DNA of 64,000 bases from Solicola gregarius (GCF_025790165.1 NZ_CP094970.1:1984001-2048000), one strand, 5' to 3'. Positions 7,585-17,513 are shown, numbered from the stretch's first letter. A program made the numbers and translations. Notes: generated from the sequence alone by a model not told the origin.

Positions 7585-9816
7585 GTGACCAACGGCGGTA
7601 CGGACTTCAGGCGACTCGTCGCCGCAGTGTCTGCACTGCTCTGTCTCGGGGCACTGATCTCCGGTCTTTCCGACGTCTCGACCGCGGCGACGCCAACTCC
7701 ACGCTCGACGAGCGCGGCGTCGGCTCCGGCGAGCCAGGCCCGGGCCGACGGCGACGAGGTCGACGTCACGATCCGCCGGACCAACAGCACGTACATCGAG
7801 AAGCGCGAGCCGATCGTGGTGCATGCGACGGCCACGAACCGCTCCGACCACGTGTGGAAGAACGTCAAGGCTTACCTCGTCATCAGCCCCGGACCGATGA
7901 CCGACGCGGACTCCGTCGCGGCGACCGCCGACGGCCCCGCGGACACCTACATCAACGAGCGGATCTTTCGCCCGTTCCGGTTGATCTCCGACGTCGGGCG
8001 TCTCGGCGTCGGAAAGTCGAAGCGATTCAGGGTGCGGGTTCCGTACAAGTTCCTCGGCCTCGGGTCGAACCCGCAGGAAGGGGTCTATCAGGTCGCCGTC
8101 GAGATCACCGGCACGGACGAGGAAGGCCTTCGCGACGACAACGCGATCGGCCGCGCGCGTACCCTGATGCCCTACCTGAACGAGCGCACGGCGTCGGACG
8201 ACCCGATCGAGATCTCGATGGTGTGGCCGTTCACGACCACGATCCGGCGTGCACCGGACGGCTCGTACCCCGACGCCGACGACCTGATCGCCTCGGTATC
8301 CCGGAACGGTCAGCTCGGCCGAATGCTTGCGTCCGCGCGCGATGCACCCGCCCGTACGATCACCGTGTTGCTCGATCCAGCACTGATCGAAGCCCTCTCT
8401 GCCATCGCGCAGGGAACCTACGGCCCGCCCGAGGCGGACTCGCAGCCGTCGACGCTCGAGCCCGACGACCTGCCGTCGGGCTCACTGTCACCGCAGCAGA
8501 CCGCCAAGAACTTCCTGTCCGGCCTGCGCGACCTCGCACAGGCGCAGGACGTGTGGATGAGCCCGTACGCGCAGCCCGACCTCGATGCGCTGGCTCAGCA
8601 TCCCCACGCCAAGCAGGCCGCGGAGGTCTACCAGGCCACCGAGAACACATCCCGCAACGTGCTGAAGCGGTTCGGACTCGACGGCAGGGTCGCGTACACG
8701 CCTCCCGACGGGATCGCCGAGCTCGACTCGCTGCAGTGGGCACAGTCCAACACCGACACCTCCGACCCGTCGCGGCCCGGCCCCGCAGCGATCCTGTCGC
8801 CCGAGATGCTCAACGACTGGGACGACTCCGGTTCCCCGCTCATCTCGCTCGACGCGGGTGACTCGACCATCCCGACCGTCGTCGATGACGGCGCCGTCAT
8901 GTCGGGCGGCCCCGCCCCCGGGCGTACCGACCGTGCCTTCCAGATCCGCCAGCGGCTCGCGAGCGCCGCGACCGTCCGTGCCATCGAGCGCACCATCGAC
9001 CCCGATACGTCCGAGGACCTCGCCGTCGTCGTCGGCTCCGACTGGGACCCCGGGCCGCGCTCGAACCGAATCGACATCTTCGACGCGCTCGACGCGACGT
9101 GGGTCAAGGGGGTCTCGCCGGAGCGTGAGCTCGACCAGCATGCGGCGAACTGGCAGGGACCGGTGGGCGTGCCCTCCGACGAGTCGACCGAGCCCGTGAC
9201 CGACACCCTTGTCGACGCGGCGGCGCAGATCGTACGCGACGCCGACGATCTCGCCTCGCTGGTCGATGCCGGGGAGTCGCTGCGTGACTACTATGGCGCG
9301 TCCGCGGGCATGGTCGTGTCGCAGAACTGGCGCGCCGACATGCCGGAGGCGGACACGTACGCGTCGGAGGCGGTCGACGGACCCGAGTCCCAGCTCGACA
9401 AGATCACCATCGACGGACCCGGGTACGTCTCGTTGTCGGGCAACAGCGGCCGGCTCCCGATCACCATCCACAACGGGCTCGACGTACCCATCAAGGTGGG
9501 CGTCGCGATCCGGGCCAAGGGCGAGCGCCTCGAGATCCCCGACATGGAGCCCAAGGAGGTTGCGGCGGGGCAGAGCCCGTCGTTCACGATCGACGCCGAC
9601 ATCGGCGAGGTCACCAACACGGCGTTCATGGCCCGGCTGGTCACGCCCAACGGTCGACGTTTCGGTGAGCCCGCGGAGTTCAGCGTACGCTCCAGCGTCG
9701 TCGGTACGGCGATCTGGATCGGCATGGGCATCGCGGTCGTGCTCGTGGTCATCGCCCTCGCCCGCCGGATCCGAAGACGACGAGAATCCCCGCCCGCGGA
9801 CGAAGCGGCGCCGTGA
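7585..9816 (+). CDS. DUF6049-type secreted/membrane-anchored protein
   Basis: A 743-residue protein of unknown function that occupies the same place as Rv3909 of M. tuberculosis, between cca and murJ. It begins with a signal peptide (VSALLCLGALISGLSDVSTAA), has a long extracytoplasmic body with Ig-like character near both ends (ATNRSDHVWKNVKAYL; LPITIHNGLDVPIKVGVAI), and ends with one transmembrane helix (IWIGMGIAVVLVVIALARRI) and a short basic tail. GTG 7585 is the start. Its stop overlaps murJ by four bases, so the two are translationally coupled; a role in envelope assembly is inferred from that link. Confidence 0.8.
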   Translation: MTNGGTDFRRLVAAVSALLCLGALISGLSDVSTAATPTPRSTSAASAPASQARADGDEVDVTIRRTNSTYIEKREPIVVHATATNRSDHVWKNVKAYLVISPGPMTDADSVAATADGPADTYINERIFRPFRLISDVGRLGVGKSKRFRVRVPYKFLGLGSNPQEGVYQVAVEITGTDEEGLRDDNAIGRARTLMPYLNERTASDDPIEISMVWPFTTTIRRAPDGSYPDADDLIASVSRNGQLGRMLASARDAPARTITVLLDPALIEALSAIAQGTYGPPEADSQPSTLEPDDLPSGSLSPQQTAKNFLSGLRDLAQAQDVWMSPYAQPDLDALAQHPHAKQAAEVYQATENTSRNVLKRFGLDGRVAYTPPDGIAELDSLQWAQSNTDTSDPSRPGPAAILSPEMLNDWDDSGSPLISLDAGDSTIPTVVDDGAVMSGGPAPGRTDRAFQIRQRLASAATVRAIERTIDPDTSEDLAVVVGSDWDPGPRSNRIDIFDALDATWVKGVSPERELDQHAANWQGPVGVPSDESTEPVTDTLVDAAAQIVRDADDLASLVDAGESLRDYYGASAGMVVSQNWRADMPEADTYASEAVDGPESQLDKITIDGPGYVSLSGNSGRLPITIHNGLDVPIKVGVAIRAKGERLEIPDMEPKEVAAGQSPSFTIDADIGEVTNTAFMARLVTPNGRRFGEPAEFSVRSSVVGTAIWIGMGIAVVLVVIALARRIRRRRESPPADEAAP

Positions 9817-11474
9817 ACAAGCACCGGGCCGAGCGACCCGGTAACCCTCTGCTCAACGCCAGCCTGGTGATGGCCGTCGGCACGATCTTCTCGAGGCTCA
9901 CCGGGTTCGTGAAGACGGCGCTCGTGGCCGTCGCACTGGGCGTCTCGATCAACGCCGACGTCTTCACCGTCGCCAACACCGTGCCGAACACGATGTACAT
10001 CCTCGTCGCCGGCGGCGTCTTCAACGTGGTGCTCGTACCTCAGCTCGTGCGGGCGATGAAGCACGACAGCGACGGCGGCGACGCGTACGCCAACCGAGTC
10101 GTGACGCTCGGCCTGCTCGTGCTCCTCGTCGCCACCGTGGTGTTGGTCGTCGTCACACCTTTCCTTGCTCGGCTGCTGTTCGACCCGAGCCTGTTCACCG
10201 CGGAGTTCAGCGCGGAGCGCGACTCGGCGTACGCCCTGATGCGGTACTGCATGCCGCAGGTGTTCTTCTACGGCGCATTCGTGCTGTGCGGGCAGATCCT
10301 CAATGCCCGTGGGCGGTTCGGGCCGATGATGTGGGCGCCGATCACCAACAACCTGGTCTCTGGCCTCGTCCTGCTGTCGTACATCGCGGTGTACGGGTCG
10401 TCCGAGCCGGACGCCTCGGGCGGGTTCTCGAACTCAGCGGAGCTGCTGCTCGGCCTCGGCTCGACGCTCGGCATCGCCGTACAGGCAGCGGTGCTGATCC
10501 CCTATCTACGTAAGGCGGGATTCCGTTACCGGATGCGGTTCGACTTCCGCGGCGTCGGGCTCGGGCACACGATCAAGCTGGGGGTATGGACGCTGCTGTT
10601 CGTGATCGTCAACCAGATCACGTACATCGTCGTCAACCGGCTCGCGACCGCTTCGTCGACGGAGGCGTCGTCGGAGGGCACCCAGGCCGCGGGCGCGACC
10701 GTCTACCAGATCGCGTTCCTCATCTCCCAGGTTCCGCACGGCATCATCACCGTGTCCGTGTTCACCGCGACGATCCCACTGCTCTCGTCGCTCGCCGCCG
10801 ATCGCGAGTACGTACGGATGCGCGGTGAGCTCGTCGGCGCGATGCGGATGGTGCTGGTCGCGATCGTGCCGATTGCGGTGGCGGTCGCGTGTACCGGGCA
10901 GCTGCTCGCCACAGCGATGACGTCGTACGGCGGCCTCACCGGGAGCACCCATGTCATCGGCAAGACGATCATCGCGTTCACACCGGCGATGGTGTTGTTC
11001 AGCCTGCAGTACATGACCCTGCGGGGCTTCTACGCCGACGAGGACACCCGTACGCCGTTCACGATCCAGATCTGGCTCGCGCTGACGAACATCGTCGCCG
11101 CCGTCGTACTCACCTCGTTCGCCCGGACCGACCAGGTGGCGATGTACCTCGCCGTCTCGTACGGCTTGGCGTACTTCGTCGGCTTCTTGATCGCCTCGAC
11201 GAAGCTGTCGAATCGCATCGGCGCGATCTTCACGCCGCCGATGCTGGGATTCCTGCTTCGCCTCGCGCTCGCGTCCGCCGTCTCGGGCGTCGTCATTCTC
11301 GGCTGCGTACGTCTCGGCGACGAGGTCGGCGTCTCGGGTGACTCCGCGCGGGCCGCATTCGTGCTGCTGGGCTTCTCGGGCGCGGTCGGCGCCGTCGCGT
11401 ACGTGATCGCCGCACGATTGCTCCGGTTGCGCGAGGTGACCGGGCTCCTGCGCGCCATCCGCGGTCGCGGCTAG
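9813..11474 (+). CDS. murJ: Lipid II flippase MurJ (MviN)
   Basis: Moves lipid-linked peptidoglycan precursor across the inner membrane. The 553-residue protein shows the MOP-superfamily pattern: MAVGTIFSRLTGFVKTALVA at the N-terminus, an intermembrane motif ILVAGGVFNVVLVPQLV, and about 14 hydrophobic helices. The GTG start overlaps the previous stop (GTGA). Unlike mycobacterial MviN it ends just after the last helix (LRAIRGRG) and has no pseudokinase tail; a pseudokinase is encoded separately at 11871. Confidence 0.95.
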   Translation: MNKHRAERPGNPLLNASLVMAVGTIFSRLTGFVKTALVAVALGVSINADVFTVANTVPNTMYILVAGGVFNVVLVPQLVRAMKHDSDGGDAYANRVVTLGLLVLLVATVVLVVVTPFLARLLFDPSLFTAEFSAERDSAYALMRYCMPQVFFYGAFVLCGQILNARGRFGPMMWAPITNNLVSGLVLLSYIAVYGSSEPDASGGFSNSAELLLGLGSTLGIAVQAAVLIPYLRKAGFRYRMRFDFRGVGLGHTIKLGVWTLLFVIVNQITYIVVNRLATASSTEASSEGTQAAGATVYQIAFLISQVPHGIITVSVFTATIPLLSSLAADREYVRMRGELVGAMRMVLVAIVPIAVAVACTGQLLATAMTSYGGLTGSTHVIGKTIIAFTPAMVLFSLQYMTLRGFYADEDTRTPFTIQIWLALTNIVAAVVLTSFARTDQVAMYLAVSYGLAYFVGFLIASTKLSNRIGAIFTPPMLGFLLRLALASAVSGVVILGCVRLGDEVGVSGDSARAAFVLLGFSGAVGAVAYVIAARLLRLREVTGLLRAIRGRG

Positions 11475-11485
11475 CTCACCACGAG

Positions 11486-11749
11486 TTACGAGGGCTGTCG
11501 GCTCCGCGCCCACCACTGCCAGACCAGCGTGACGATGACCGCTCCGACGAGCGAGCCGATGATGCCGCTGGCGCGCAGGTCGATGCCGTCGCCGGAGAGC
11601 AGGCTGATCAGCAGGCCGCCGACGAACGAGCCCAGCAGGCCGGAGGCGAACGCCATCGGCCAGTCGATCCCGGATGTCGAGCGTCCGAGAATGAGCTGTG
11701 CGCCCGCTCCGATGATCATGCCGAAGAGGATCAGGCCGATGATGAGCAT
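11486..11749 (-). CDS. GlsB/YeaQ/YmgE-family small membrane protein
   Basis: An 87-residue, three-helix hydrophobic protein: MLIIGLILFGMIIGAGAQLIL, then GLLGSFVGGLLISLL, then IIGSLVGAVIVTLVWQWW. The glycine-rich pattern is that of the GlsB/YeaQ/YmgE 'transglycosylase-associated' family, often stress-induced. ATG 11749 gives the normal family start; the frame is open for another 39 codons upstream without membrane character. The gene sits on the opposite strand between murJ and the pseudokinase gene, separating two functions that are fused in mycobacteria. Confidence 0.85.
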   Translation of the reverse strand: MLIIGLILFGMIIGAGAQLILGRSTSGIDWPMAFASGLLGSFVGGLLISLLSGDGIDLRASGIIGSLVGAVIVTLVWQWWARSRQPS

Positions 11750-11870
11750 GGCCCGAGCATAGACAGTCGTCGCCTCGCCCCGGTCGACCGGTCTCGGTGG
11801 GTCGGACCTCCCCCCCGCGCGCTTCCGTCGGCCCTTACCATGGTCGGGGTGGCGAGATGTTGTCACCCGA

Positions 11871-13499
11871 ATGGAAAGGCTCAGTCGAACAGCTGTGGAT
11901 ACCCGTGCACTGGCATCAGGCGACGTACTCGCGAATCGTTACCGCCTCGAAGACCTGATCTCCGAGGGCAACGACGCGTTCACCTGGCGCGCCGCCGACC
12001 AGGCACTCAACCGTTCGGTGTGCGTGCAGGCCATGGCAGCGTCCGACACCCGGGTCGAGGCGTTCCTCGAGGCGGCACGTCGGTCGACCACGGTGACCGA
12101 CCCGCGGTTCCTGCGCATCCTCGACATCGTCGAGGACGAGCGCGGTCAGACGTACCTCGTACGAGAGTGGGCGCGCGCGGTGTCCCTCGACCGGATCCTG
12201 CGCCAGTCGACGCTGCCGAACCGCCGATCGGCGACGATCGTCTCGGAGGTCGCCGAGGCGATGGCGAACGCCCATGAGGCCGGCGTGTATCACCTTCACC
12301 TCGGCCCCAACGCCATTCTGATCAAGGACAGCGGTGCCGTACGCATCACCGGGCTCGCGGTCGACGAAGCACTCCACGGCGAGCAGTCCGGCGATCGCCC
12401 CGTCGGGTACGAGGAGCAGGTCGACATCGAGGCGATCGGCAAGGTTCTCTACGTATGTCTCGCAGGTCGGTGGCCCGGCAACCGGCGCAACGGCCTGAAG
12501 GCCGCACCGACCGAGCACGGTCGGCTCCTGCGGCCGCGTCAGGTACGCGCCGGCGTCTCCCGTGACGTCGACACCGTGTGCGACCGCATCCTCGGCACTC
12601 CGCCACGCCATGGCGTACAACCGTTACGTGCAGCGCGCGACATCGCACACGAGCTGCGACTCGCGGGTGACGACGAGGCGCTCGTCACCGATGACCAGCC
12701 CAGCCTGATCGGCTCGTCGCCGGATCTGTTCAGCTCCGACATCGACCTGCTGGCGGGCGGCCCGCCGCCCGCGATCAACCCGCCCAAGCCGAAGCCGGCC
12801 GTGCTGCAGCCGGCACCACCGACGACGTTCGAGCGTTCTCGTGCGGCGGCGCTGCAGGCGACGAGCGGAGATCGGAAGTGGATCGCCGGCGGCATCGCAA
12901 TCCTGCTTCTGGTCGCGGTCGCCATGGGGATCGTCGTCGGTCGGCAGTCCGACAGTCCCAGCGGCTCCGCCAGTGATGAGCAGACGGCGGCGACGAACAA
13001 GGGCACGCCGTCACAGCCGTTGCTCATCCAGGGTGTCTCCGACTACGACCCCGAGAGCGTCCCACCCGAGGAGAATCCCGAGGACGTCGGCAACGCGATC
13101 GACAACAAGCCCGCGACGATCTGGGAGACCCTCTACTACAAGAGTCGCCCGGACCTCGGCGGGCTCAAGTCCGGAGTAGGACTCCTCGTCGACCTCGGAA
13201 AGGTCCAGACGGTGGACTCGGTCGACGTCACGTTGCAGGGCGGACCGACCGCCGTCTCCATCTACGGCGCCGATCCCGATCTGAACCAGCCGCCGACGAC
13301 ATCGCCGAGTGATGCCGACACCGAGTTCATTGGCGGCACCACGTACCAGCGGGTGCGGGGAGGTCAGTCGCAGCTGCTCGACTTCGAGCAGCCGGTCGAA
13401 ACGCGCTGGGTGCTCGTCTGGCTCACCAAGCTGCCTCAAGACACCGACGGCACGTACCGCGGGCGGATCGCCGAGATCAAGGTTCGTGGGACGTCGTGA
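11871..13499 (+). CDS. Membrane pseudokinase with extracellular discoidin-like domain
   Basis: A 542-residue protein corresponding to the C-terminal half of mycobacterial MviN. Residues ~24-265 form a protein-kinase fold (RYRLEDLISEGNDAFTWRAAD). The key residues are lost: Q53 replaces the ATP-binding lysine, HLHLGP (141-146) replaces HRDLKP, and ITGLA (159-163) replaces DFG. A proline-rich linker, one transmembrane helix (about 338-357) and an extracellular F5/8-type domain (about 400-540, NAIDNKPATIWETLYY...LLVDLGK) follow. It probably scaffolds regulation of MurJ, as its mycobacterial counterpart does through FhaA; that is inference. Its stop overlaps sigM by four bases. Confidence 0.85.
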   Translation: MERLSRTAVDTRALASGDVLANRYRLEDLISEGNDAFTWRAADQALNRSVCVQAMAASDTRVEAFLEAARRSTTVTDPRFLRILDIVEDERGQTYLVREWARAVSLDRILRQSTLPNRRSATIVSEVAEAMANAHEAGVYHLHLGPNAILIKDSGAVRITGLAVDEALHGEQSGDRPVGYEEQVDIEAIGKVLYVCLAGRWPGNRRNGLKAAPTEHGRLLRPRQVRAGVSRDVDTVCDRILGTPPRHGVQPLRAARDIAHELRLAGDDEALVTDDQPSLIGSSPDLFSSDIDLLAGGPPPAINPPKPKPAVLQPAPPTTFERSRAAALQATSGDRKWIAGGIAILLLVAVAMGIVVGRQSDSPSGSASDEQTAATNKGTPSQPLLIQGVSDYDPESVPPEENPEDVGNAIDNKPATIWETLYYKSRPDLGGLKSGVGLLVDLGKVQTVDSVDVTLQGGPTAVSIYGADPDLNQPPTTSPSDADTEFIGGTTYQRVRGGQSQLLDFEQPVETRWVLVWLTKLPQDTDGTYRGRIAEIKVRGTS

Positions 13500-14158
13500 C
13501 CGACGGCGTCCCCGGCGAGGACGACGACGCCGAGCTGCTGCGCCGGCACGTCGATGGCGACCCGGACGCGTTCTCGCTGTTGGTCCGTCGACACCAGGAC
13601 CGCATGTGGGCCGTCGCGCTTCGTACGACCGGCAATCCCGAGGAGGCCGCCGACGCCGTGCAGGAGGCGATGGTCAAGGCGTTCCGTTCGGCCGACCGGT
13701 TTCGAGGTGACGCCGCCGTCACGACGTGGTTGCACCGCATCGTGGTGAACTCCTGCCTCGACCTGCTGCGCCGCAAGAAGGCGCGGCCGGCCGTGCCGCT
13801 GGAGGCGGACGACCACGTCGGCGCGCTTGCCGACCGTCCGTCGGGCGACGCAGCGCTGCAGCGTGAGCAACGCCTCGACGTACTCGCCGCGTTGCGGGAG
13901 CTGCCCGAGGAGCAACGGGCGGCGATCGTACTCGTCGACATGGAGGGATACCCCGTGGCCGAGGTAGCCGCGATGCTCGACTGTGCTCCGGGCACCGTCA
14001 AGAGCCGCTGCGCACGCGGCCGGGAGCGGCTCGCGCCACTGCTGGCGGCATGGCGGAACCAGCAACCCGACCCATCCGTCCCATCGGAGACGACGAACAT
14101 CCGCGGTACGCAGACCCGATCCGACCCAGCGCCAGGAGGTGAGCCCCATGCCCGATGA
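13496..14158 (+). CDS. sigM: ECF RNA polymerase sigma factor SigM
   Basis: A 220-residue extracytoplasmic-function sigma factor. Region 2 is visible as DPDAFSLLVRRHQDRMWAVALRTTGNPEEAADAVQEAMVKAFR with the WLHRIVVNSCLDLLRRKKA region 2.4 tail; region 4 is LRELPEEQRAAIVLVDMEGYPVAEVAAMLDCAPGTVKSRCARGRERL. Position before an anti-sigma gene, trxB and trxA matches SigM of M. tuberculosis. The GTG start overlaps the pseudokinase stop (GTGA). It is probably held inactive by the product of the next gene. Confidence 0.93.
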   Translation: MTDGVPGEDDDAELLRRHVDGDPDAFSLLVRRHQDRMWAVALRTTGNPEEAADAVQEAMVKAFRSADRFRGDAAVTTWLHRIVVNSCLDLLRRKKARPAVPLEADDHVGALADRPSGDAALQREQRLDVLAALRELPEEQRAAIVLVDMEGYPVAEVAAMLDCAPGTVKSRCARGRERLAPLLAAWRNQQPDPSVPSETTNIRGTQTRSDPAPGGEPHAR

Positions 14159-14831
14159 GGAGCACGACGACGTACGCGCGTGGCTGGCCGCCGACCCGAC
14201 GCCCACCATGCCCGACGATGTCGCCGCGCGCGTACACGCGGCTCTCGATCGCGAGTCGCAGGCACGCGGGGAGATCTCGGGTCCGGTCGCGGCGTCCGCC
14301 CCGGCGACCGTGACGCCGCTGCGCCGCCCCGGCCGGTGGAAATCTCCGCTGCTCGCGGCGGCCGGCATCGTCGCTGTCATCGCCATCGCCGTCCCGGTGG
14401 TGAACCAGGAGTCGGGCTCGTCGGACGATGCCGGATCCGCCGACGGCGGATCCGCCAGCTCGCTGCATGGCGACCAGAGCAGCGACTCGGCCGGCGAGGC
14501 CGCACCAGGGGACAAGACGTCGGGCGACAGCAACGGCATCACGGGTGTGGAATCTCCGCCGCTTGATCTGCGGCGCGACTCCTTCGACACCGATGTACGC
14601 GCGTACGTCGGCAACGGCGACGTCGAGGCCTATCGGTCCTCGCCGCAGTCGGTCGCGAGCATCCGCTGTGTCGACGGCGTGCCGACGAGCCCGCACGGGA
14701 TCGACGCGAGGCTCGACGGCGACCCTGCCCAGCTGCTCGCCAGCCCGGTCGGCGACGGGCGTACGAGGGTGCGAGCCGTCGTCTGTGGCACGGACGGGCC
14801 CGAGGTAGTGGCGCGCGCCACCGTACGCTGA
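14148..14831 (+). CDS. Probable anti-SigM membrane protein
   Basis: A 227-residue protein that begins inside the end of sigM (11-bp overlap) after a good AGGAGGTGAG site. The cytoplasmic part ([21 protein letters not shown]) is followed by one transmembrane helix ([18 protein letters not shown]) and an extracytoplasmic Ser/Gly/Asp-rich linker and globular domain. This is the layout of the SigM anti-sigma gene in other actinobacteria (Rv3912 position). I see no HxxxCxxC zinc motif, so it is not a ZAS-type anti-sigma factor. Function is from position and topology. Confidence 0.75.
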   Translation: MPDEEHDDVRAWLAADPTPTMPDDVAARVHAALDRESQARGEISGPVAASAPATVTPLRRPGRWKSPLLAAAGIVAVIAIAVPVVNQESGSSDDAGSADGGSASSLHGDQSSDSAGEAAPGDKTSGDSNGITGVESPPLDLRRDSFDTDVRAYVGNGDVEAYRSSPQSVASIRCVDGVPTSPHGIDARLDGDPAQLLASPVGDGRTRVRAVVCGTDGPEVVARATVR

Positions 14832-14911
14832 CCCGGGAATCCAAACCGCCTACGATTCGTTGCAGCAGGTGGAGCCAACCGGCTCCCACAGTCAACGAGA
14901 CGAGGATCACG

Positions 14912-15889
14912 GTGTCGACCAGCTCGAGCGCCGACGTGCGCGACGTCATCATCATCGGTTCGGGTCCGGCGGGCTACACGGCCGCGATCTACACCGCGCG
15001 CGCCAATCTCGCGCCGCTGGTGTTCGAGGGCTCCGTCACCGCCGGTGGTGCCCTGATGAACACCACCGATGTCGAGAACTTCCCGGGCTTCACCGACGGC
15101 ATCATGGGCCCTGCGCTGATGGACAACCTGCGTGGCCAGGCCGAGCGGTTCGGCGCCGAGCTCGTACCCGACGACATCGTCGACGTCGACCTGAGCGGCG
15201 ACGTCAAGGTCGCGCGTACGGCCGACGGCACCGAACATCGCGCTCGCTCCGTCATCCTGGCGATGGGCTCCGCGTACCGCAAGCTCGGTCTGCCGGACGA
15301 GGACCGACTGTCCGGTCACGGCGTCAGCTGGTGTGCGACGTGTGACGGCTTCTTCTTCCGTGAGCAGAACATCGCGGTGGTGGGCGGTGGCGACTCTGCG
15401 ATCGAGGAGGCGACGTTCCTCACCAGATTCGCCAGCAAGGTGACGCTGGTCCATCGGCGCGACGAGCTGCGCGCGAGCAAGATCATGCAGGACCGTGCGT
15501 TCTCCAACCCCAAGATCGAGTACGCCTGGAACTCCACCGTCAGCAGCATCAACGGTGGCGACAAGCTGGAGAGCCTCACGCTCGCCGACACGCGTACCGG
15601 CGAGACCCGCACCCTCGACGCGACCGGCCTGTTCATCGCCGTCGGCCACGACCCGCGCTCGGAGCTCGTCAAGGGCCAGGTCGACCTCGACGACGACGGG
15701 TACGTGCTCGTGCAGCCCGGCTCGACGGCGACGAACCTGCCAGGTGTCTTCGCCAGTGGCGATCTGGTCGACCACACGTACCGTCAGGCCGTCACCGCGG
15801 CGGGCACGGGCTGTGAGGCCGCGCTCGACGCCGAGCGGTTCCTGGCCGATCTCGACCAGCTGGCCTCCGCCGAGGTCAGCACGGTGTGA
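14912..15889 (+). CDS. trxB: Thioredoxin reductase
   Basis: NADPH-dependent flavoenzyme that reduces thioredoxin. The 325-residue protein has the FAD motif [20 protein letters not shown], the redox-active CATC (C141, C144) and the NADPH motif [15 protein letters not shown], and the late FAD motif [23 protein letters not shown]. Length and motif order are standard. Start is GTG 14912 after GACGAGGA. It lies upstream of trxA with a 75-bp gap, so a shared transcript is likely. Confidence 0.97.
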   Translation: MSTSSSADVRDVIIIGSGPAGYTAAIYTARANLAPLVFEGSVTAGGALMNTTDVENFPGFTDGIMGPALMDNLRGQAERFGAELVPDDIVDVDLSGDVKVARTADGTEHRARSVILAMGSAYRKLGLPDEDRLSGHGVSWCATCDGFFFREQNIAVVGGGDSAIEEATFLTRFASKVTLVHRRDELRASKIMQDRAFSNPKIEYAWNSTVSSINGGDKLESLTLADTRTGETRTLDATGLFIAVGHDPRSELVKGQVDLDDDGYVLVQPGSTATNLPGVFASGDLVDHTYRQAVTAAGTGCEAALDAERFLADLDQLASAEVSTV

Positions 15890-15964
15890 TCGGGGCGGGA
15901 ATGTCCGCCCGGGCTGACAGTGTTGTAACTGATACGAACTCATCGCTCGCGCTAAGGAGCAACC

Positions 15965-16291
15965 GTGGCTAACATCCAGGCCGTCACCGACGCCGACTTC
16001 GCAACGACCGTACTGGCTTCGGACAAACCCGTCCTGGTCGACTTCTGGGCCGAGTGGTGCGGTCCGTGCCGGCAGGTCAGCCCGATTCTCGAAGAGATCG
16101 CGGCCGAACACCCGGACGACATCACCCTCGTCAAGCTCAACGTCGACGAGAACCCGCAGACGCCGGCTCAGTACCGCGTCACGGGCATTCCCACGATGAA
16201 CGTCTACCAGGGCGGCGAGGTCGTGAAGTCGATCGTCGGCGCGAAGCCGAAGGCGGCGCTGCTGAAGGACCTCAGCGACTTCGTCGGCTGA
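15965..16291 (+). CDS. trxA: Thioredoxin
   Basis: A 108-residue thioredoxin with the active site WCGPC (C32, C35), preceded by VLVDFWAE, and the cis-proline loop VTGIPTMNVYQGG. It is the electron carrier for the reductase encoded just upstream. The GTG start follows AAGGAG. A strong hairpin with a T-run lies about 20 bp after the stop. Confidence 0.97.
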   Translation: MANIQAVTDADFATTVLASDKPVLVDFWAEWCGPCRQVSPILEEIAAEHPDDITLVKLNVDENPQTPAQYRVTGIPTMNVYQGGEVVKSIVGAKPKAALLKDLSDFVG

Positions 16292-17513
16292 CGACGTCGA
16301 GTCCCGATTCGGGGCCGTCCCCTGCCGGGGAACGGCCCGGTTTTCGTATCGCCATGGCATACACGTAGATCATCGCGGTGACGCAGGTAGCAGCCATCAC
16401 CGCGTAGATCGCGTGGTAGCTCAGGATGGTGACCAGGCCGGCGCCGACGGCTATCGAGATCGTCTGTGGTGTGCCGAGTATGACATCGAAGGCGGCCGAC
16501 ACCCTGCCCATGATCGGCGCGGGAGTGCGCCGCTGCATCAAGGTCATCAGCGCGATGATCGTCAGCGGCAGACCGACTCCGGTGGGGACGACCGCTACCA
16601 GAACGACCCACATCGCCGGTGCGAGGGCGATGGTCGCGGTACTGATCGCGAACAGCGTGAGGCTGCACACGATCGCCGCCGCTTCGCCGATCCGGCGGAT
16701 CACCGCCGCCGCGGCGACACCTCCGGCCACCGCGCCGATCCCCTGCACCATGACGACGACGCCGACGTACGCCGCCGGCCGATCGAACGCGTCGACGATC
16801 GCGAACATGACGGACTCGCTGAATCCGAAGACCACCAGTGCCAGCCCCACTCCGACCAGTGGGTGGAGCAGCAGGGGGTCCCGTCTTACGTGCCGCACAC
16901 CAATGAGCAGCGAATCTCGCGTCGACTCGTCGGTGGGCTCGACCCGATCGCCGTCGACGTCCATGGTCGCGATGACGCAGGCGGCAACGACATAGGCGGC
17001 GATCGTCAGGGCGATGACCGCATGTGGCCCCGCCACCGTGTAGATCGCGGCGCCGGTGATCGGACCGCCGATCCGAAGCGCTTCCTTCGTCGTCCCGAGT
17101 ACGCCGTTGCCCTCGACGAGGTCATCGGGCGGCAGGATCAGCTTGAGCAGGCCGTTGAGTGCAGCGGGCAGCATCACGAAGGAGGTCCCGTACGCGAACG
17201 CGCACGCGTACACGATCCAGAGCTGCTCCTCTCCTCGTACGAGCAGCAGTGGTGCCACGGTGAGGATGGAGGCGAGATTCCCCCACGCCAGGAACTTCTT
17301 GCGGGGATACCGATCGACGGCCCACCCCAGCAGCGGCGCCAGCACCGACGGGAGCACCAACCAGAAGAACGTCATGCCCGCTGCCGCGCTCGACCCGGTG
17401 AGGTCCTTCACCCAGATGGAGAGAACGAGGAGCAGGATGGACTCGCCCGCGAGCGTCCAGCCGACTCCCGCAAACAGCCGGCGGAACTGTCGGCTCTTCA
17501 GGGCGGCCCTCAA
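16272..17513 (-). CDS. MFS transporter linked to ArsR regulator
   Basis: A 413-residue carrier with about 12 helices (FRRLFAGVGWTLAGESILLLVLSIWVKDLTGSS at the start; LGWAVDRYPRKKFLAWG is the loop 2-3 signature). TTG 17513 is the best start: it overlaps the stop of the arsR gene by four bases (TTGA) and GGGAGG lies just upstream. The frame is open further but only over arsR. It is the likely target of the ArsR repressor and so an inducible efflux pump; its substrate is unknown. The pair is inserted where many actinobacteria carry cwlM. Confidence 0.82.
   Translation of the reverse strand: MRAALKSRQFRRLFAGVGWTLAGESILLLVLSIWVKDLTGSSAAAGMTFFWLVLPSVLAPLLGWAVDRYPRKKFLAWGNLASILTVAPLLLVRGEEQLWIVYACAFAYGTSFVMLPAALNGLLKLILPPDDLVEGNGVLGTTKEALRIGGPITGAAIYTVAGPHAVIALTIAAYVVAACVIATMDVDGDRVEPTDESTRDSLLIGVRHVRRDPLLLHPLVGVGLALVVFGFSESVMFAIVDAFDRPAAYVGVVVMVQGIGAVAGGVAAAAVIRRIGEAAAIVCSLTLFAISTATIALAPAMWVVLVAVVPTGVGLPLTIIALMTLMQRRTPAPIMGRVSAAFDVILGTPQTISIAVGAGLVTILSYHAIYAVMAATCVTAMIYVYAMAIRKPGRSPAGDGPESGLDVVSRRSR
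16312..16344 (+). terminator. Intrinsic terminator of trxB-trxA
   Basis: GGGCCGT (16312-16318) pairs with ACGGCCC (16332-16338) and an inner CCCC/GGGG extends the stem around a short loop; TTTT follows at 16341-16344. The hairpin lies inside the 3' end of the converging MFS gene, so it also encodes that protein's tail. Confidence 0.75.
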
